From Cerasicoccus frondis (GTDB taxonomy: Bacteria; Verrucomicrobiota; Verrucomicrobiia; Opitutales; Cerasicoccaceae), in the NCBI GenBank assembly GCA_031296915.1, contig JAVDPC010000023.1, positions 42,405-106,404 on the forward strand: DNA of 64,000 nucleotides, given 5' to 3'. Position numbers and translations under genes: made by a program. The notes under the pieces were generated by a model, which ran no database searches, was not told the origin of the DNA, and saw only the letters and a program-made list of their open reading frames with translations. The number at the start of each line of letters is the position of its first letter. Within the stretch, counting starts at the first letter, position 1. Positions 19,006-27,425 of the stretch are shown in pieces.

Positions 19006-19938
19006 ATGATAGCGCCACTCGATACAAGACAGCTGATGACCATCGTTGCGGTCGCCCGCACCCGTAGTTTCACGGAGGCGGCGAAGACGCTTCATTTAAC
19101 GCAATCAGCGGTCAGTCATGCGGTAAAAGCGCTGGAAACCGATGTCGGTCATCGGCTCTTTGAGCGCGAAGGTCGCCGCATCCGTCCCACAGAGCCGGGC
19201 GAATACATCATCCGCGAAGCCACGGAGATCCTTGCCCGCTTGGAGTCCATGCGCGAACGCATTGGCAATTTCGATGGCTGGGGCCGCGGGCGTCTGCGCG
19301 TTGGGGCCACTCCAGCCTGCTCCCACCTGGTGCTCCCCGAGATTATTCGCGAATTCAAGCAAAGCTTCCCGAGTTGCACGATCAGCATCAGCCCGGCGCC
19401 GAGCACACAGAACATCGAACGCTTGCGGCATAACGAAGTCGATCTCGTCCTGGCGTTTGGCATTGGTTCCGAAGCGTCCGATCTCGAAACACTCGACTGG
19501 TTTCAAGATGAATTACTCGTCGCGATGCCCCCCTTCCACTCATTAGCTGAAAAGGAAAAAGTCGACCTGAACGACCTCAGCGGCGAAACGCTCCACCTTT
19601 ACGGAGGCAACAATCCCGCTGACGCCATCATCAAGGAAAAGCTCCACAGCCAGGGGGTGCGCCCGGCGGAGTTAATTGAAGTCGGCAGCATGGAGGCGAT
19701 TTTGGAAATGGTGAAGATCGGCCAGGGACTCGCGTTTGCCCCCAAATGGGTGGCGGGCGTTTCGGAGACAGTCGGCAGCCTCACCTTCCGCCCGATCAAC
19801 GACGGCGGGCCCACGCGTGACTGGCGTTTTTACTGGGCGCGCCAACACGAACTGACGCTTTTCGAAGAAACCTTCATTGGGCTCTGCCTTGAAGCCAAAG
19901 AACGTCTCTTGGGGCGCAATGTGCTCGAATACGCGTAG
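19006..19938 (+). CDS. LysR-type transcriptional regulator
   Basis: A 310-residue regulator. The winged helix-turn-helix occupies residues 4-62 (RSFTEAAKTLHLTQSAVSHA, then LEREGRR-like wing GHRLFEREGRRIRPT). A linker helix follows, then a periplasmic-binding-fold effector domain beginning at GRGRLRVGATPACSHLVLPE. The start ATG at 19006 sits just before the HTH; the longer frame from 18937 adds residues outside the family pattern. It is divergent from the NasS-like gene, 34 bp apart by the chosen starts. Such regulators usually control the divergent neighbour. Link to nitrate control is inferred from context; a role like cyanobacterial NtcB is possible. Confidence 0.9.
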   Translation: MIAPLDTRQLMTIVAVARTRSFTEAAKTLHLTQSAVSHAVKALETDVGHRLFEREGRRIRPTEPGEYIIREATEILARLESMRERIGNFDGWGRGRLRVGATPACSHLVLPEIIREFKQSFPSCTISISPAPSTQNIERLRHNEVDLVLAFGIGSEASDLETLDWFQDELLVAMPPFHSLAEKEKVDLNDLSGETLHLYGGNNPADAIIKEKLHSQGVRPAELIEVGSMEAILEMVKIGQGLAFAPKWVAGVSETVGSLTFRPINDGGPTRDWRFYWARQHELTLFEETFIGLCLEAKERLLGRNVLEYA

Positions 19939-20018
19939 ATTGAACGGCTATGCGGCCTCGATCCGAGGGAAAATTTAACTAGCACTCCCGGAGTGAATCC
20001 GACATGCTCCCACCATAA

Positions 20019-20450
20019 ATGGAAAACGAGCCAAACCAAGCGGAACCAGAAGTCGTCGTCGAAAAGAAACCGATTAACCACCTGACTTACGTCGCGTGGG
20101 CGTTCATTTTCATTGGGACTCTGGCTTTAATCCAGACGGTGCAATCATTTGTCAACGAGCCTTTGGCGGCGCCCAACTTCCTCATGGTTTTCCTCGTCGT
20201 TGGCTGGGGCCTCTTGAAGCGCAAAGCCCTCTGGCGGACCTTTGCCCTCTCCTGCTCCTACGTGTTCTTCATTTTTACCTTGGGTAAGTTATTCATGGTC
20301 ATCCGCACTCCAGACGCGCTTTCCGGCGCGCCACTCTCACAACTGATCATGTTCTGGCTGATCAGTGCGTTGATGCTCATTGGCGGCGGCTACGCCATCT
20401 GGGCGCTGCAAACCAAGTCCGTGCGCGAACAGTTCCACTCCAAGCTCTAA
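20019..20450 (+). CDS. Small hypothetical membrane protein
   Basis: 143 residues with a hydrophilic acidic N-terminus (about 1-20) followed by four hydrophobic segments (YVAWAFIFIGTLALIQTV; PNFLMVFLVVGWGLL; FALSCSYVFFIFTLGKLF; LIMFWLISALMLIGGGYAIW) and a short basic tail. No family recognised. It lies between the LysR gene and aroA on the same strand, 62 bp before the aroA start. Confidence 0.65.
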   Translation: MENEPNQAEPEVVVEKKPINHLTYVAWAFIFIGTLALIQTVQSFVNEPLAAPNFLMVFLVVGWGLLKRKALWRTFALSCSYVFFIFTLGKLFMVIRTPDALSGAPLSQLIMFWLISALMLIGGGYAIWALQTKSVREQFHSKL

Positions 20451-20512
20451 CAAGCCGAGCCGTTCGTGCTTGAAGCCCGGCCCGGGATCGCTTGACTGCT
20501 GAGTTTCGCATC

Positions 20513-21853
20513 ATGACCGATCCCCTGACCATCCAGCCTTTCACGCGCCCGGTGCGCGGACAAGTCACCCTGCCCGGCTCCAAGAGCATCACGAACCGCG
20601 CACTCATTCTCGCGGCGCTCTCCAAGGAGTCCCTCACGCTGGAAGGCGCGCTATTCAGCGACGACACCCGCATCATGGCCAACGCCCTGCGCGCGCTCGG
20701 CGTCACCGTCAGCGAAGACGAGGCGGGCAAGGAAATCTTTGTCAACGGCTGTGGCGGCCAAATCCCCAATGCGGAAGCCGAGATCTACGTGGGCAACGCT
20801 GGCACCGCCGCGCGTTTCCTCACCGCCATGCTCTGCCTGCGCAAGGATGGCGTCTTCAAGCTCGATGGCTCGGCGCCCATGCGTAAGCGTCCGATGCGTG
20901 GCCTGCTCGACGCCCTGGTCGCCCACGGCGCCGCCGAAGTCGAATACCACGGCGAACCAGGATTCTTCCCCTTCACCCTCAAAACCAAGGGCATGCCCGG
21001 CGGCGAGCTGAGCGTCGACGCCTCCGCCAGCAGCCAAATCCTCTCCGCGCTGCTCATGATCGCGCCGCTGGCCAATGGTCCACTGAAAATCACCCTTTCC
21101 GGCGAAACAGTTTCCCATCCGTTCATTGGGATGACGCTTGCGATGATCGAGCAGTTCGGCGTGCAGCCCCAGGGCGAATCCGACACTGGCCCCTTTCAGT
21201 TTGAGGGGGGGGGCGCCTACTACTACCCGCGACCAGCCTACGTGGTGGAACCCGACGCCACGGCCGCCAGCTACTATGCCATCCTGCCTTGGGTGGTTGG
21301 TGGCGAGCTGCTGCTCAAACGCTGCTACGGCATCGGTCTGCAAGGAGACATTAAATTCATTGAAGCCATTCAGCCGCTGGGGGCGTTTTTCAATGTCGAA
21401 GAAAGCGACCTCGTGGCGGAATTCCGCGAACGCAAAACGCCCGGCGTAGACATTAATTTCAACCCGATCTCGGACACGTTCCTCACGCTGGCCGCCATCA
21501 CGCCCCTACTCGATGGGCCGACGACCATCTCCGGCATTGCCCACACCCGCCACCAGGAAACGGACCGCATCAACGCCATGGCCACGGAACTCCGCAAGCT
21601 CGGCCAACGCGTTGAAGAGACCGACGACAGCATGACGGTCTACCCGGACAAAGCCGCCCTCATCGCCAAGACCGCCGACGCCCCACTGGCCATCGACACC
21701 TACGAAGACCACCGCGTCGCCATGAGCTTTGGCATCCTGGGCAGTCACGATCTCCATGGCGATGGGCGCCCCTGGATCACGATCAACGACCCCGGCTGCT
21801 GCGCCAAGACGTTCCCCAATTTCTTCGACGTCCTCGCCAAACTACGCGGCTAA
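20513..21853 (+). CDS. aroA: EPSP synthase
   Basis: 3-phosphoshikimate 1-carboxyvinyltransferase, the sixth step of the shikimate pathway (cytosolic, PEP plus shikimate-3-phosphate). At 446 residues it has the family length. LPGSKSITNRALILAAL binds shikimate-3-phosphate, NAGTAARFLTAML and RKRPMRGLLDAL are the PEP-loop motifs, and HRQETDRI-type HTRHQETDRINAMATEL and DPGCCAKTFPNFFDVL close the C-terminal half. The start is the ATG at 20513 (MTDPLTIQPF); a TTG seven codons upstream is less likely. The coding strand contains nine consecutive G (21205-21213) encoding Gly codons. The frame is intact across it. Confidence 0.95.
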   Translation: MTDPLTIQPFTRPVRGQVTLPGSKSITNRALILAALSKESLTLEGALFSDDTRIMANALRALGVTVSEDEAGKEIFVNGCGGQIPNAEAEIYVGNAGTAARFLTAMLCLRKDGVFKLDGSAPMRKRPMRGLLDALVAHGAAEVEYHGEPGFFPFTLKTKGMPGGELSVDASASSQILSALLMIAPLANGPLKITLSGETVSHPFIGMTLAMIEQFGVQPQGESDTGPFQFEGGGAYYYPRPAYVVEPDATAASYYAILPWVVGGELLLKRCYGIGLQGDIKFIEAIQPLGAFFNVEESDLVAEFRERKTPGVDINFNPISDTFLTLAAITPLLDGPTTISGIAHTRHQETDRINAMATELRKLGQRVEETDDSMTVYPDKAALIAKTADAPLAIDTYEDHRVAMSFGILGSHDLHGDGRPWITINDPGCCAKTFPNFFDVLAKLRG

Positions 21854-21916
21854 AACACGCCTACCTATTGCGCGCAAACGAGTTGCCACGCACACTGATT
21901 CGGTCAAATTAACGGG

Positions 21917-22339
21917 ATGACATTACCAGCTCCACGCGATCAATTCTGTGGCTGCATCTGGCTGCCACGCATTCGATCCAAGGCTCAACTGTTCAAGGCG
22001 GGCAAACTGCCCAAAGACTATGTCCGCCCGTTTTGCCACCCCGTCGCGGCAGATGGACACTTCCTCGCCCATTTTCAAACGGACAAAGACGCCCTGCTCG
22101 CGGTGGTGGACCTGCCCGACGCCGAGTTCAAGGCGTGGTTCCTGGCCTTGCCCAACAACAGCGATGAGCTGATTGCCGAGTGGAACGAAATCGCCGTCAA
22201 CCTCGGACGCCCGGGCTACCCGATGGATGAGCGTTTCGTGTGGGCGATGGAAAACCTTTATCCCGAAATGAAGCAGTACGACCCGGAAACCGTCTTCGAA
22301 ATGATCGAATACGACGAAGGCATCCGCCCGACCGAATGA
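21917..22339 (+). CDS. DUF5069 domain protein
   Basis: A 140-residue protein matching DUF5069, a family I know chiefly from Verrucomicrobia and Planctomycetes. The typical LPRIRSKAQLF-like N-terminus is followed by FCHPVAADGHFLAHF and a C-terminal acidic segment (DPETVFEMIEYDEG). Function unknown. Its TGA stop overlaps the lipB start in an ATGA, so the two are very probably translationally coupled. Confidence 0.8.
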   Translation: MTLPAPRDQFCGCIWLPRIRSKAQLFKAGKLPKDYVRPFCHPVAADGHFLAHFQTDKDALLAVVDLPDAEFKAWFLALPNNSDELIAEWNEIAVNLGRPGYPMDERFVWAMENLYPEMKQYDPETVFEMIEYDEGIRPTE

Positions 22340-22974
22340 GCATCGAACTCGAAGACTGGGGCCGCACCCGCTACGCCGACTCGACACAGCGCCAACTCGA
22401 CCGCGTCCAACAACGCCGCGATGGCGAAATCGGCGACGTGCTGATCTTCACTGAGCATGAGCCGGTTTACACCATCGGCCGTCGCAAAGACGCCCGCCAA
22501 AACCTGCTCCTCGACGAGGCCTCTCTCGCCGAGCGCGGTTTCGACTTGGCCGAGACCACTCGCGGCGGTGACATTACCTACCACGGCCCCGGCCAGTTGG
22601 TCGGCTACGCGATTCTTTCCCTCGAACACCGCAAAGACCTCCACCGCTACCTGCGCGACATCGAGCAAGTCCTAATCAACTCCCTCGGCGTCCTCGGCCT
22701 GGCCGCCGACCGCCGCGACGGCAAGACCGGCATCTGGCTCCAGAACCGTAAAATCGCCGCAATCGGCATAGCCGTCACCCGCTGGATCAGCTACCACGGC
22801 TTCGCCCTCAACGTCACCCCCGACCTCTCCCACTTCGCCGACATCGTCCCCTGCGGCATCGCGACTACCGACGGCAGCGTCACCAGCCTCCAGCAAGAAC
22901 TCGCCGACCTCTGCCCCCCCATGGACGAAGTAAAGGCCGTCGTGGCGAATGAGTTCCAAGCCATCTTCGGCTAA
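22336..22974 (+). CDS. lipB: Lipoyl(octanoyl) transferase
   Basis: Transfers octanoate from acyl carrier protein to lipoyl domains, the first step of lipoic acid assembly. 212 residues. RGGDITYHGPGQLVGY is the substrate-binding signature, and the catalytic pair is K139 (NRKIAAIGIAV) and C173 (IVPCGIATTDG). The frame opens further upstream at 22240, but the ATG at 22336 gives the standard N-terminus and an ATGA overlap with the preceding gene. Followed by a gene-less stretch of about 800 bp. Confidence 0.95.
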   Translation: MSIELEDWGRTRYADSTQRQLDRVQQRRDGEIGDVLIFTEHEPVYTIGRRKDARQNLLLDEASLAERGFDLAETTRGGDITYHGPGQLVGYAILSLEHRKDLHRYLRDIEQVLINSLGVLGLAADRRDGKTGIWLQNRKIAAIGIAVTRWISYHGFALNVTPDLSHFADIVPCGIATTDGSVTSLQQELADLCPPMDEVKAVVANEFQAIFG

Positions 22975-23782
22975 GTCATCGCTCCCTTGAATCGACTGCC
23001 AGCCTTCCCCTCCTTTGCGACCTACTGTTCAAAACTAAAAACATTCCCCGCGCTTTAAAAACCCACTTAGCTTCCTTCGCGGACAAAAGCACGCCCTGCC
23101 CCGCAGCCCACAGACTGAGCACAACCTCGGCGTAGCCGTAGAATAGGTTTACGAACTCAAGCGCATCGACTCGGACTTCTTCAAGCAGGATTAGCAGACT
23201 CCCCCAAAGCCTTACCAGGCTTTGACCAAACAACCGTTGCTATGTTCGACCAACAACCGATGCTGTGTTAGGGAAACAACCGGTGCTGTGTTGAGACAAC
23301 AACCGGGCGGTTGTTTTGCTAACATAGCATAAGGCTTTTTGAAAAAGGCTTAGTAGGCTTTTGGAAAACAGCCAACTAGCCTTCGCCAGATCCCCTGGAG
23401 AACCGCCAACCCTCAGAAAACGGTATAATCTGCGGCGATCCTGTCGATTGTCTGACGATGCGAGATGTCCGCAACGACCTGCCGGACCTGATTGGCTCCA
23501 CGCCAAGCTTGCCCAGCATTTCGTTTTCATCTGTACGGCGCCTTAAAGGAGGCCAGTTCCAAGCATACCGCAGTTGGAAATCATTACACGACCAGTCGGT
23601 TTCCGCTCTACACAAGCATAGGCATGCATGATAGAATCCCACTCACCTGCAAATGGGGACTCGATAGTTTGGCATCTATCTACGCCCAAAAAGCAGACGC
23701 ATACAATAAGTCAGCCATCCCCCAACGGCTCACCCTTAGGCGATTGATTCTCGTGCTGTAGACTCGGGAAACGAAACCAGTT
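22975..23782. other. Gene-less stretch between lipB and sulfatase
   Basis: No convincing gene is seen on either strand; the longest frames (up to 96 codons) lack recognisable sequence. The main content is the 23-bp tandem repeat block at 23229-23320, followed by near-duplicate AGGCTTTTTGAAAA / AGGCTTTTGGAAAA motifs (23332-23367). Confidence 0.6.
23229..23320. repeat. Four 23-bp tandem repeats
   Basis: AACAACCG begins at 23229, 23252, 23275 and 23298, an exact 23-bp period. Copies 1-3 continue with NTGCTRTGTT. Copy 4 diverges after the first nine bases and forms a short inverted repeat with them (ACAACCG-GG-CGGTTGT, 23299-23314). The period is about two helical turns. Iteron-like protein binding, a terminator made by copy 4, or simple duplication are all possible. 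Confidence 0.75.
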
Positions 23783-25093
23783 ATGAACTTCATTGTCTTC
23801 TTCACCGATCAGCAACGCTGGGACACCATGGGGCTCCATGGCAATCCGATGGGCTTGACGCCGCACCTTGACCGCTTGGCGCGACAAGGCACTTTTTTCC
23901 GCGAAGCCGTGACGCCACAACCAGTCTGCGGTCCAGCCAGAAGTTGCATCCAAACCGGGCAATACGCGACGACAACGGGCGTCTGGCGAAACGGCATCGG
24001 ACTCAAGCCCGATGCGCGGAATCTGGGCGAGTTGTTCAGCGAAGCCGGCTACCACACGGCCTATATCGGCAAATGGCATCTATCAGAAAATACCGGGAAA
24101 GCAGCAGTGCCCGCAGAAAACCGACGAGGCTATGCTGAATGGCTTGGCGCCAATTGCCCGGAGCTAGTCAGCGGCCCCTACTCTGCCCGCTTTTGGGACT
24201 CTGAAAATGACCCCATCGACCTGCCCGGTTATCGCTCAGATGCGCAGGCGGATGCCGCGATTCGGTTCATCAATAAAATGAACGACTCAGAGAAACCTTA
24301 CTTTCTTTTTCTCTCTTTTCTGGAGCCGCATCATCAAAACGCAGATGACAATTATCCGGCCCCTCACCGCATGGAAACGATTTACCATGGCAATTGGCTT
24401 CCACCGGACCTCCAGGCATTGAGTGGCAGCAGCGCAAAAGATTGGGCTGGCTACTGCGCCATGGTGAAGCGCCTCGATGACTCGCTTGGTCGAGTAATGG
24501 ACGCACTGGAATCCACAGGGCAGGCAGAAGAAACTGTCGTCGTGTTCTTTAGCGATCACGGGTGCCATTTCAAAACGAGGAACGCGGAATACAAACGCAG
24601 CCCCCATGAGTCCTCGGTGCGCATTCCGTTAGCCTTCTGGGGGCCAAAATGGAACGGCGGCGGCGAACATGGCTGCCCCGCTAGCTTAGTTGACGTCGCG
24701 GCATCGCTCTTGGATACAGCAGGGATCGCCATTCCAGATTTCATGGAAGGAAATTCGCTTCTGCCAGTCACCCGGGGAGAGCGTGGACACTTGCCCGAGG
24801 AGAGCTTTATTCAATTTGGCGATGTTAACATGCCTCCCGGGAGAGCCATTCGCACCGAGCGCTGGAAATACGCCGTCAGCGCGCCTGCCGAATACACAGA
24901 CCAAGGTCATGCAGCGGTCTACCAGGAGCTATGCCTGTATGATTTACAGACTGATCCCTATGAGCTTCGCAATCTCATTTCCAATGCTGCGAGGTCAGGC
25001 ATTCGCGAGCAATTGCGCAGTAGATTAATTAAGCGAATGCAAGCAAGTGGAGAACAAGATTTTACCATCATCACTACGGACAATTCGATGTGA
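23783..25093 (+). CDS. S1-family sulfatase
   Basis: A 436-residue alkaline-phosphatase-fold sulfatase that hydrolyses sulfate esters. The formylglycine motif is C49-G-P-A-R53 in PVCGPARSCIQTGQ, requiring maturation by a formylglycine-generating enzyme not in this window. FTDQQRWDTMG supplies metal-binding Asp, and FFSDHG and AYIGKWHL are further active-site motifs. The protein starts directly with MNFIVFFTDQQ, without a signal peptide, so it is probably cytosolic and acts on imported sugar fragments. Substrate unknown. The neighbouring symporter and second sulfatase are on the opposite strand. Confidence 0.92.
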   Translation: MNFIVFFTDQQRWDTMGLHGNPMGLTPHLDRLARQGTFFREAVTPQPVCGPARSCIQTGQYATTTGVWRNGIGLKPDARNLGELFSEAGYHTAYIGKWHLSENTGKAAVPAENRRGYAEWLGANCPELVSGPYSARFWDSENDPIDLPGYRSDAQADAAIRFINKMNDSEKPYFLFLSFLEPHHQNADDNYPAPHRMETIYHGNWLPPDLQALSGSSAKDWAGYCAMVKRLDDSLGRVMDALESTGQAEETVVVFFSDHGCHFKTRNAEYKRSPHESSVRIPLAFWGPKWNGGGEHGCPASLVDVAASLLDTAGIAIPDFMEGNSLLPVTRGERGHLPEESFIQFGDVNMPPGRAIRTERWKYAVSAPAEYTDQGHAAVYQELCLYDLQTDPYELRNLISNAARSGIREQLRSRLIKRMQASGEQDFTIITTDNSM

Positions 25094-25108
25094 CAGGGCT
25101 TCAATCGT

Positions 25109-27403
25109 CTACTCTTCCTCTGGCGCCTTGGCTTTTTCAAAGGCTGCCTTGTCCGCAAGTGAAACGTGCCCTTCCACCATACCATTATCCAAGGGATCAT
25201 CAATACGGGCAGCAAGATCGCGGAACAGCTTACGAATATCAATAATGCCGCCGATCAAGAACCATATAGTGGATATAATGCCGAGAACAGCCGTCACACA
25301 AAGACTCGTTATAAAAAAGTAGCGACTCCACCAATGTGCTGGCCATGGAGAAATCAAATTCCATATGAGCACCGCACAGAAGCATATGCCAAATTTGTAT
25401 ATCAGCGCATATCCAAAGACTGAGTAAGCGATGATGCGATCTCCAAGCGAATACTCAGGCGTAACGCCAATGAGCTTTTTGAAACCATTGCGCAGACTCC
25501 ATCGGAACGGCTCCTTGTATTCATTGGCGACATCGTATTCACCACGATGCAACAAACGATCCAAATTAAACGGCTTACGCTGCGTAAGCGCCGACCCCAC
25601 CACATAGGCTGTGATGCCGCTTAACATCGCCATAAAATATAGCTCATAGGAGTTGATCGGAAATTTGACTGCATCCATCTGCCAGACAATATAAGGATTA
25701 AAAGGTCTGGAGACATTCTCTAATAGGTTGCCGATTGGAGCAATCCAGTCACGGGCATCAAGCCAAGGATAAACACTGTCGGCCCAATTGCGCTGCAATA
25801 AGAGACCAACCAGCGATAGACCGGAACCGAATACAAGCGAACAGAACGCGCCCACGGAATTGCCGAATCGGCTATATAGACCGAATATCATAATCGGGCC
25901 AGCGCCACCTAGCCATAGCCCAGTCATGATTACAGTGAACATCATGATGTAGTCGAGCTGGACAAAGAAGATCGAAACGACAAAGAAAAACAGGCAAACC
26001 CCGACAGAAGACAGGCGCAGCACGATCAAGTGTTGCTTCGGCGTAAAGGGCTTCTTCCTAAATGGAAGTATGATATCTTGAACGATTGTGGACGATGCGT
26101 TAAACACTCGCGAGTCGTCCGTAGATATCAGAAGCATCAGCATGAGCAGACAGAACAAGCCCATCAGGCCGATCGGCAGAATGTTTCTCAACGCTACCGG
26201 CAACATCATCTGATGATAGAGCGTCCTGAATTTCTGGAACTCAAGATTCCCTTCAGGAGTTCCCGTCAAGGTTGCACGCGCTGTCTCGAGGTAAGGAGTA
26301 TCAATATTGTTTTCACGCGATAGTGGGACATCCACTCCGATCGCGTGAGTCGAGACCGGGATTTGCGCCAATCGTTCATTGAGTTCTCTCCTCAGTTTCG
26401 GGTCAGCAACAGATTCCTCTGCGACTTTTGCCGTTAAGTCATTACGTATCTCGTGAGTTTGATTGGCAAACTTCTGATGGGTCATCAGCGCGATCATCAT
26501 GACTGCAATCAGCAGAAGCATCAATTGCGCATAAAGGGAGCGCCAGGTGCCAAGTATTCCCGCCATCTTTTGCTCGTGAGGCGTGCGTCCACAATTGGTC
26601 GTATCATTGCCAATCCAGCTCGCACGATTCAGGATATTGCCCATGATCGTCACCATCAGTGCAAAGATATTGAAATCACGCAGTTTCTCGATGTCGAACG
26701 GGTTGATAAAACTCTCGCCTTGCGCCCGATCCATCATCACTGGCCCAATAGTGTCATTCCAACCGAAGTTCAGAAAGACATACCCAGCTACAATGACAAA
26801 TATCGGATAGCTCATCAGCCCCTGAATCGCATCGGATATAAGTAAGGAAATGCGACCACCAGGCCAGATAACCACCATGCACAAACAGAGCGAAGCGGCC
26901 ACAATCAAACCAAAAGTAGGCATGTTTATGCCTAGAATCGTTAATCGGTGCGGCAATCCCAGGAAGTAGATGAAGAAATTCGCTGCGACTGCTGGCCCGA
27001 TCGCATTGGTCACCATTTCCGAGAAAGTTCGCAAGCCTGCAGCAACGATCCGCAGAGGGCGGTTATAACGCATCTCCAAAAACTGTCCGATCGAGAGAGA
27101 ACGCGTTTCGCGGAATCGATACACGCAATATCCCGTCAATCCCATGATGACCCAAACCGGAACCGTCAAATACTCCCAGAACGAAAGCGCATAGCCCACC
27201 TGATATTTAGCCTCAACCAAGGCCACAAGCGTGATAACGCTCAGCCCTGAAGTTAAGTCACCCGCCGATATCACATACCGACCAGCCACACGGCCCGCCG
27301 CCAGGAAGTCAACCACGCCACGTACGTAACGACGGCTATACACTGCCAACACCAAGACCACGATTACGGGGCCGACCGCAATAATCCAATCCAACCAATG
27401 CAT
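25109..27403 (-). CDS. Sodium:solute symporter (SSS family)
   Basis: A 764-residue transporter, longer than the common 500-600. The N-terminal helices include the conserved AAGRVAGRYVISAGDLTSGLS sodium-binding region and SLSIGQFLEMRYNRPLRIVA. Around 15 hydrophobic segments are visible. A hydrophilic stretch of about 95 residues (about 313-407) interrupts the middle, and a C-terminal tail with charged residues follows the last helix. Substrate cannot be named from sequence. The gene sits between two sulfatases, and its 3' end is convergent with the first one, 15 bp apart. The context favours uptake of a desulfated or sulfated sugar product. Confidence 0.9.
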   Translation of the reverse strand: MHWLDWIIAVGPVIVVLVLAVYSRRYVRGVVDFLAAGRVAGRYVISAGDLTSGLSVITLVALVEAKYQVGYALSFWEYLTVPVWVIMGLTGYCVYRFRETRSLSIGQFLEMRYNRPLRIVAAGLRTFSEMVTNAIGPAVAANFFIYFLGLPHRLTILGINMPTFGLIVAASLCLCMVVIWPGGRISLLISDAIQGLMSYPIFVIVAGYVFLNFGWNDTIGPVMMDRAQGESFINPFDIEKLRDFNIFALMVTIMGNILNRASWIGNDTTNCGRTPHEQKMAGILGTWRSLYAQLMLLLIAVMMIALMTHQKFANQTHEIRNDLTAKVAEESVADPKLRRELNERLAQIPVSTHAIGVDVPLSRENNIDTPYLETARATLTGTPEGNLEFQKFRTLYHQMMLPVALRNILPIGLMGLFCLLMLMLLISTDDSRVFNASSTIVQDIILPFRKKPFTPKQHLIVLRLSSVGVCLFFFVVSIFFVQLDYIMMFTVIMTGLWLGGAGPIMIFGLYSRFGNSVGAFCSLVFGSGLSLVGLLLQRNWADSVYPWLDARDWIAPIGNLLENVSRPFNPYIVWQMDAVKFPINSYELYFMAMLSGITAYVVGSALTQRKPFNLDRLLHRGEYDVANEYKEPFRWSLRNGFKKLIGVTPEYSLGDRIIAYSVFGYALIYKFGICFCAVLIWNLISPWPAHWWSRYFFITSLCVTAVLGIISTIWFLIGGIIDIRKLFRDLAARIDDPLDNGMVEGHVSLADKAAFEKAKAPEEE

Positions 27404-27425
27404 GATTATCTTCTAAGCTGGTTAA

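Noticed and set aside
18972-19073. Signal peptide of the NasS-like protein
   Set aside because: It would be encoded antisense to the LysR HTH. The clear HTH makes that strand the coding one, although the longer start cannot be fully excluded.
22976-23233. 85-codon minus-strand frame downstream of lipB
   Set aside because: No recognisable domain, no ribosome-binding site and composition like the surrounding non-coding DNA.
23229-23320. CRISPR array
   Set aside because: The copies are directly adjacent with a 23-bp period and no spacers, and no cas gene is present.
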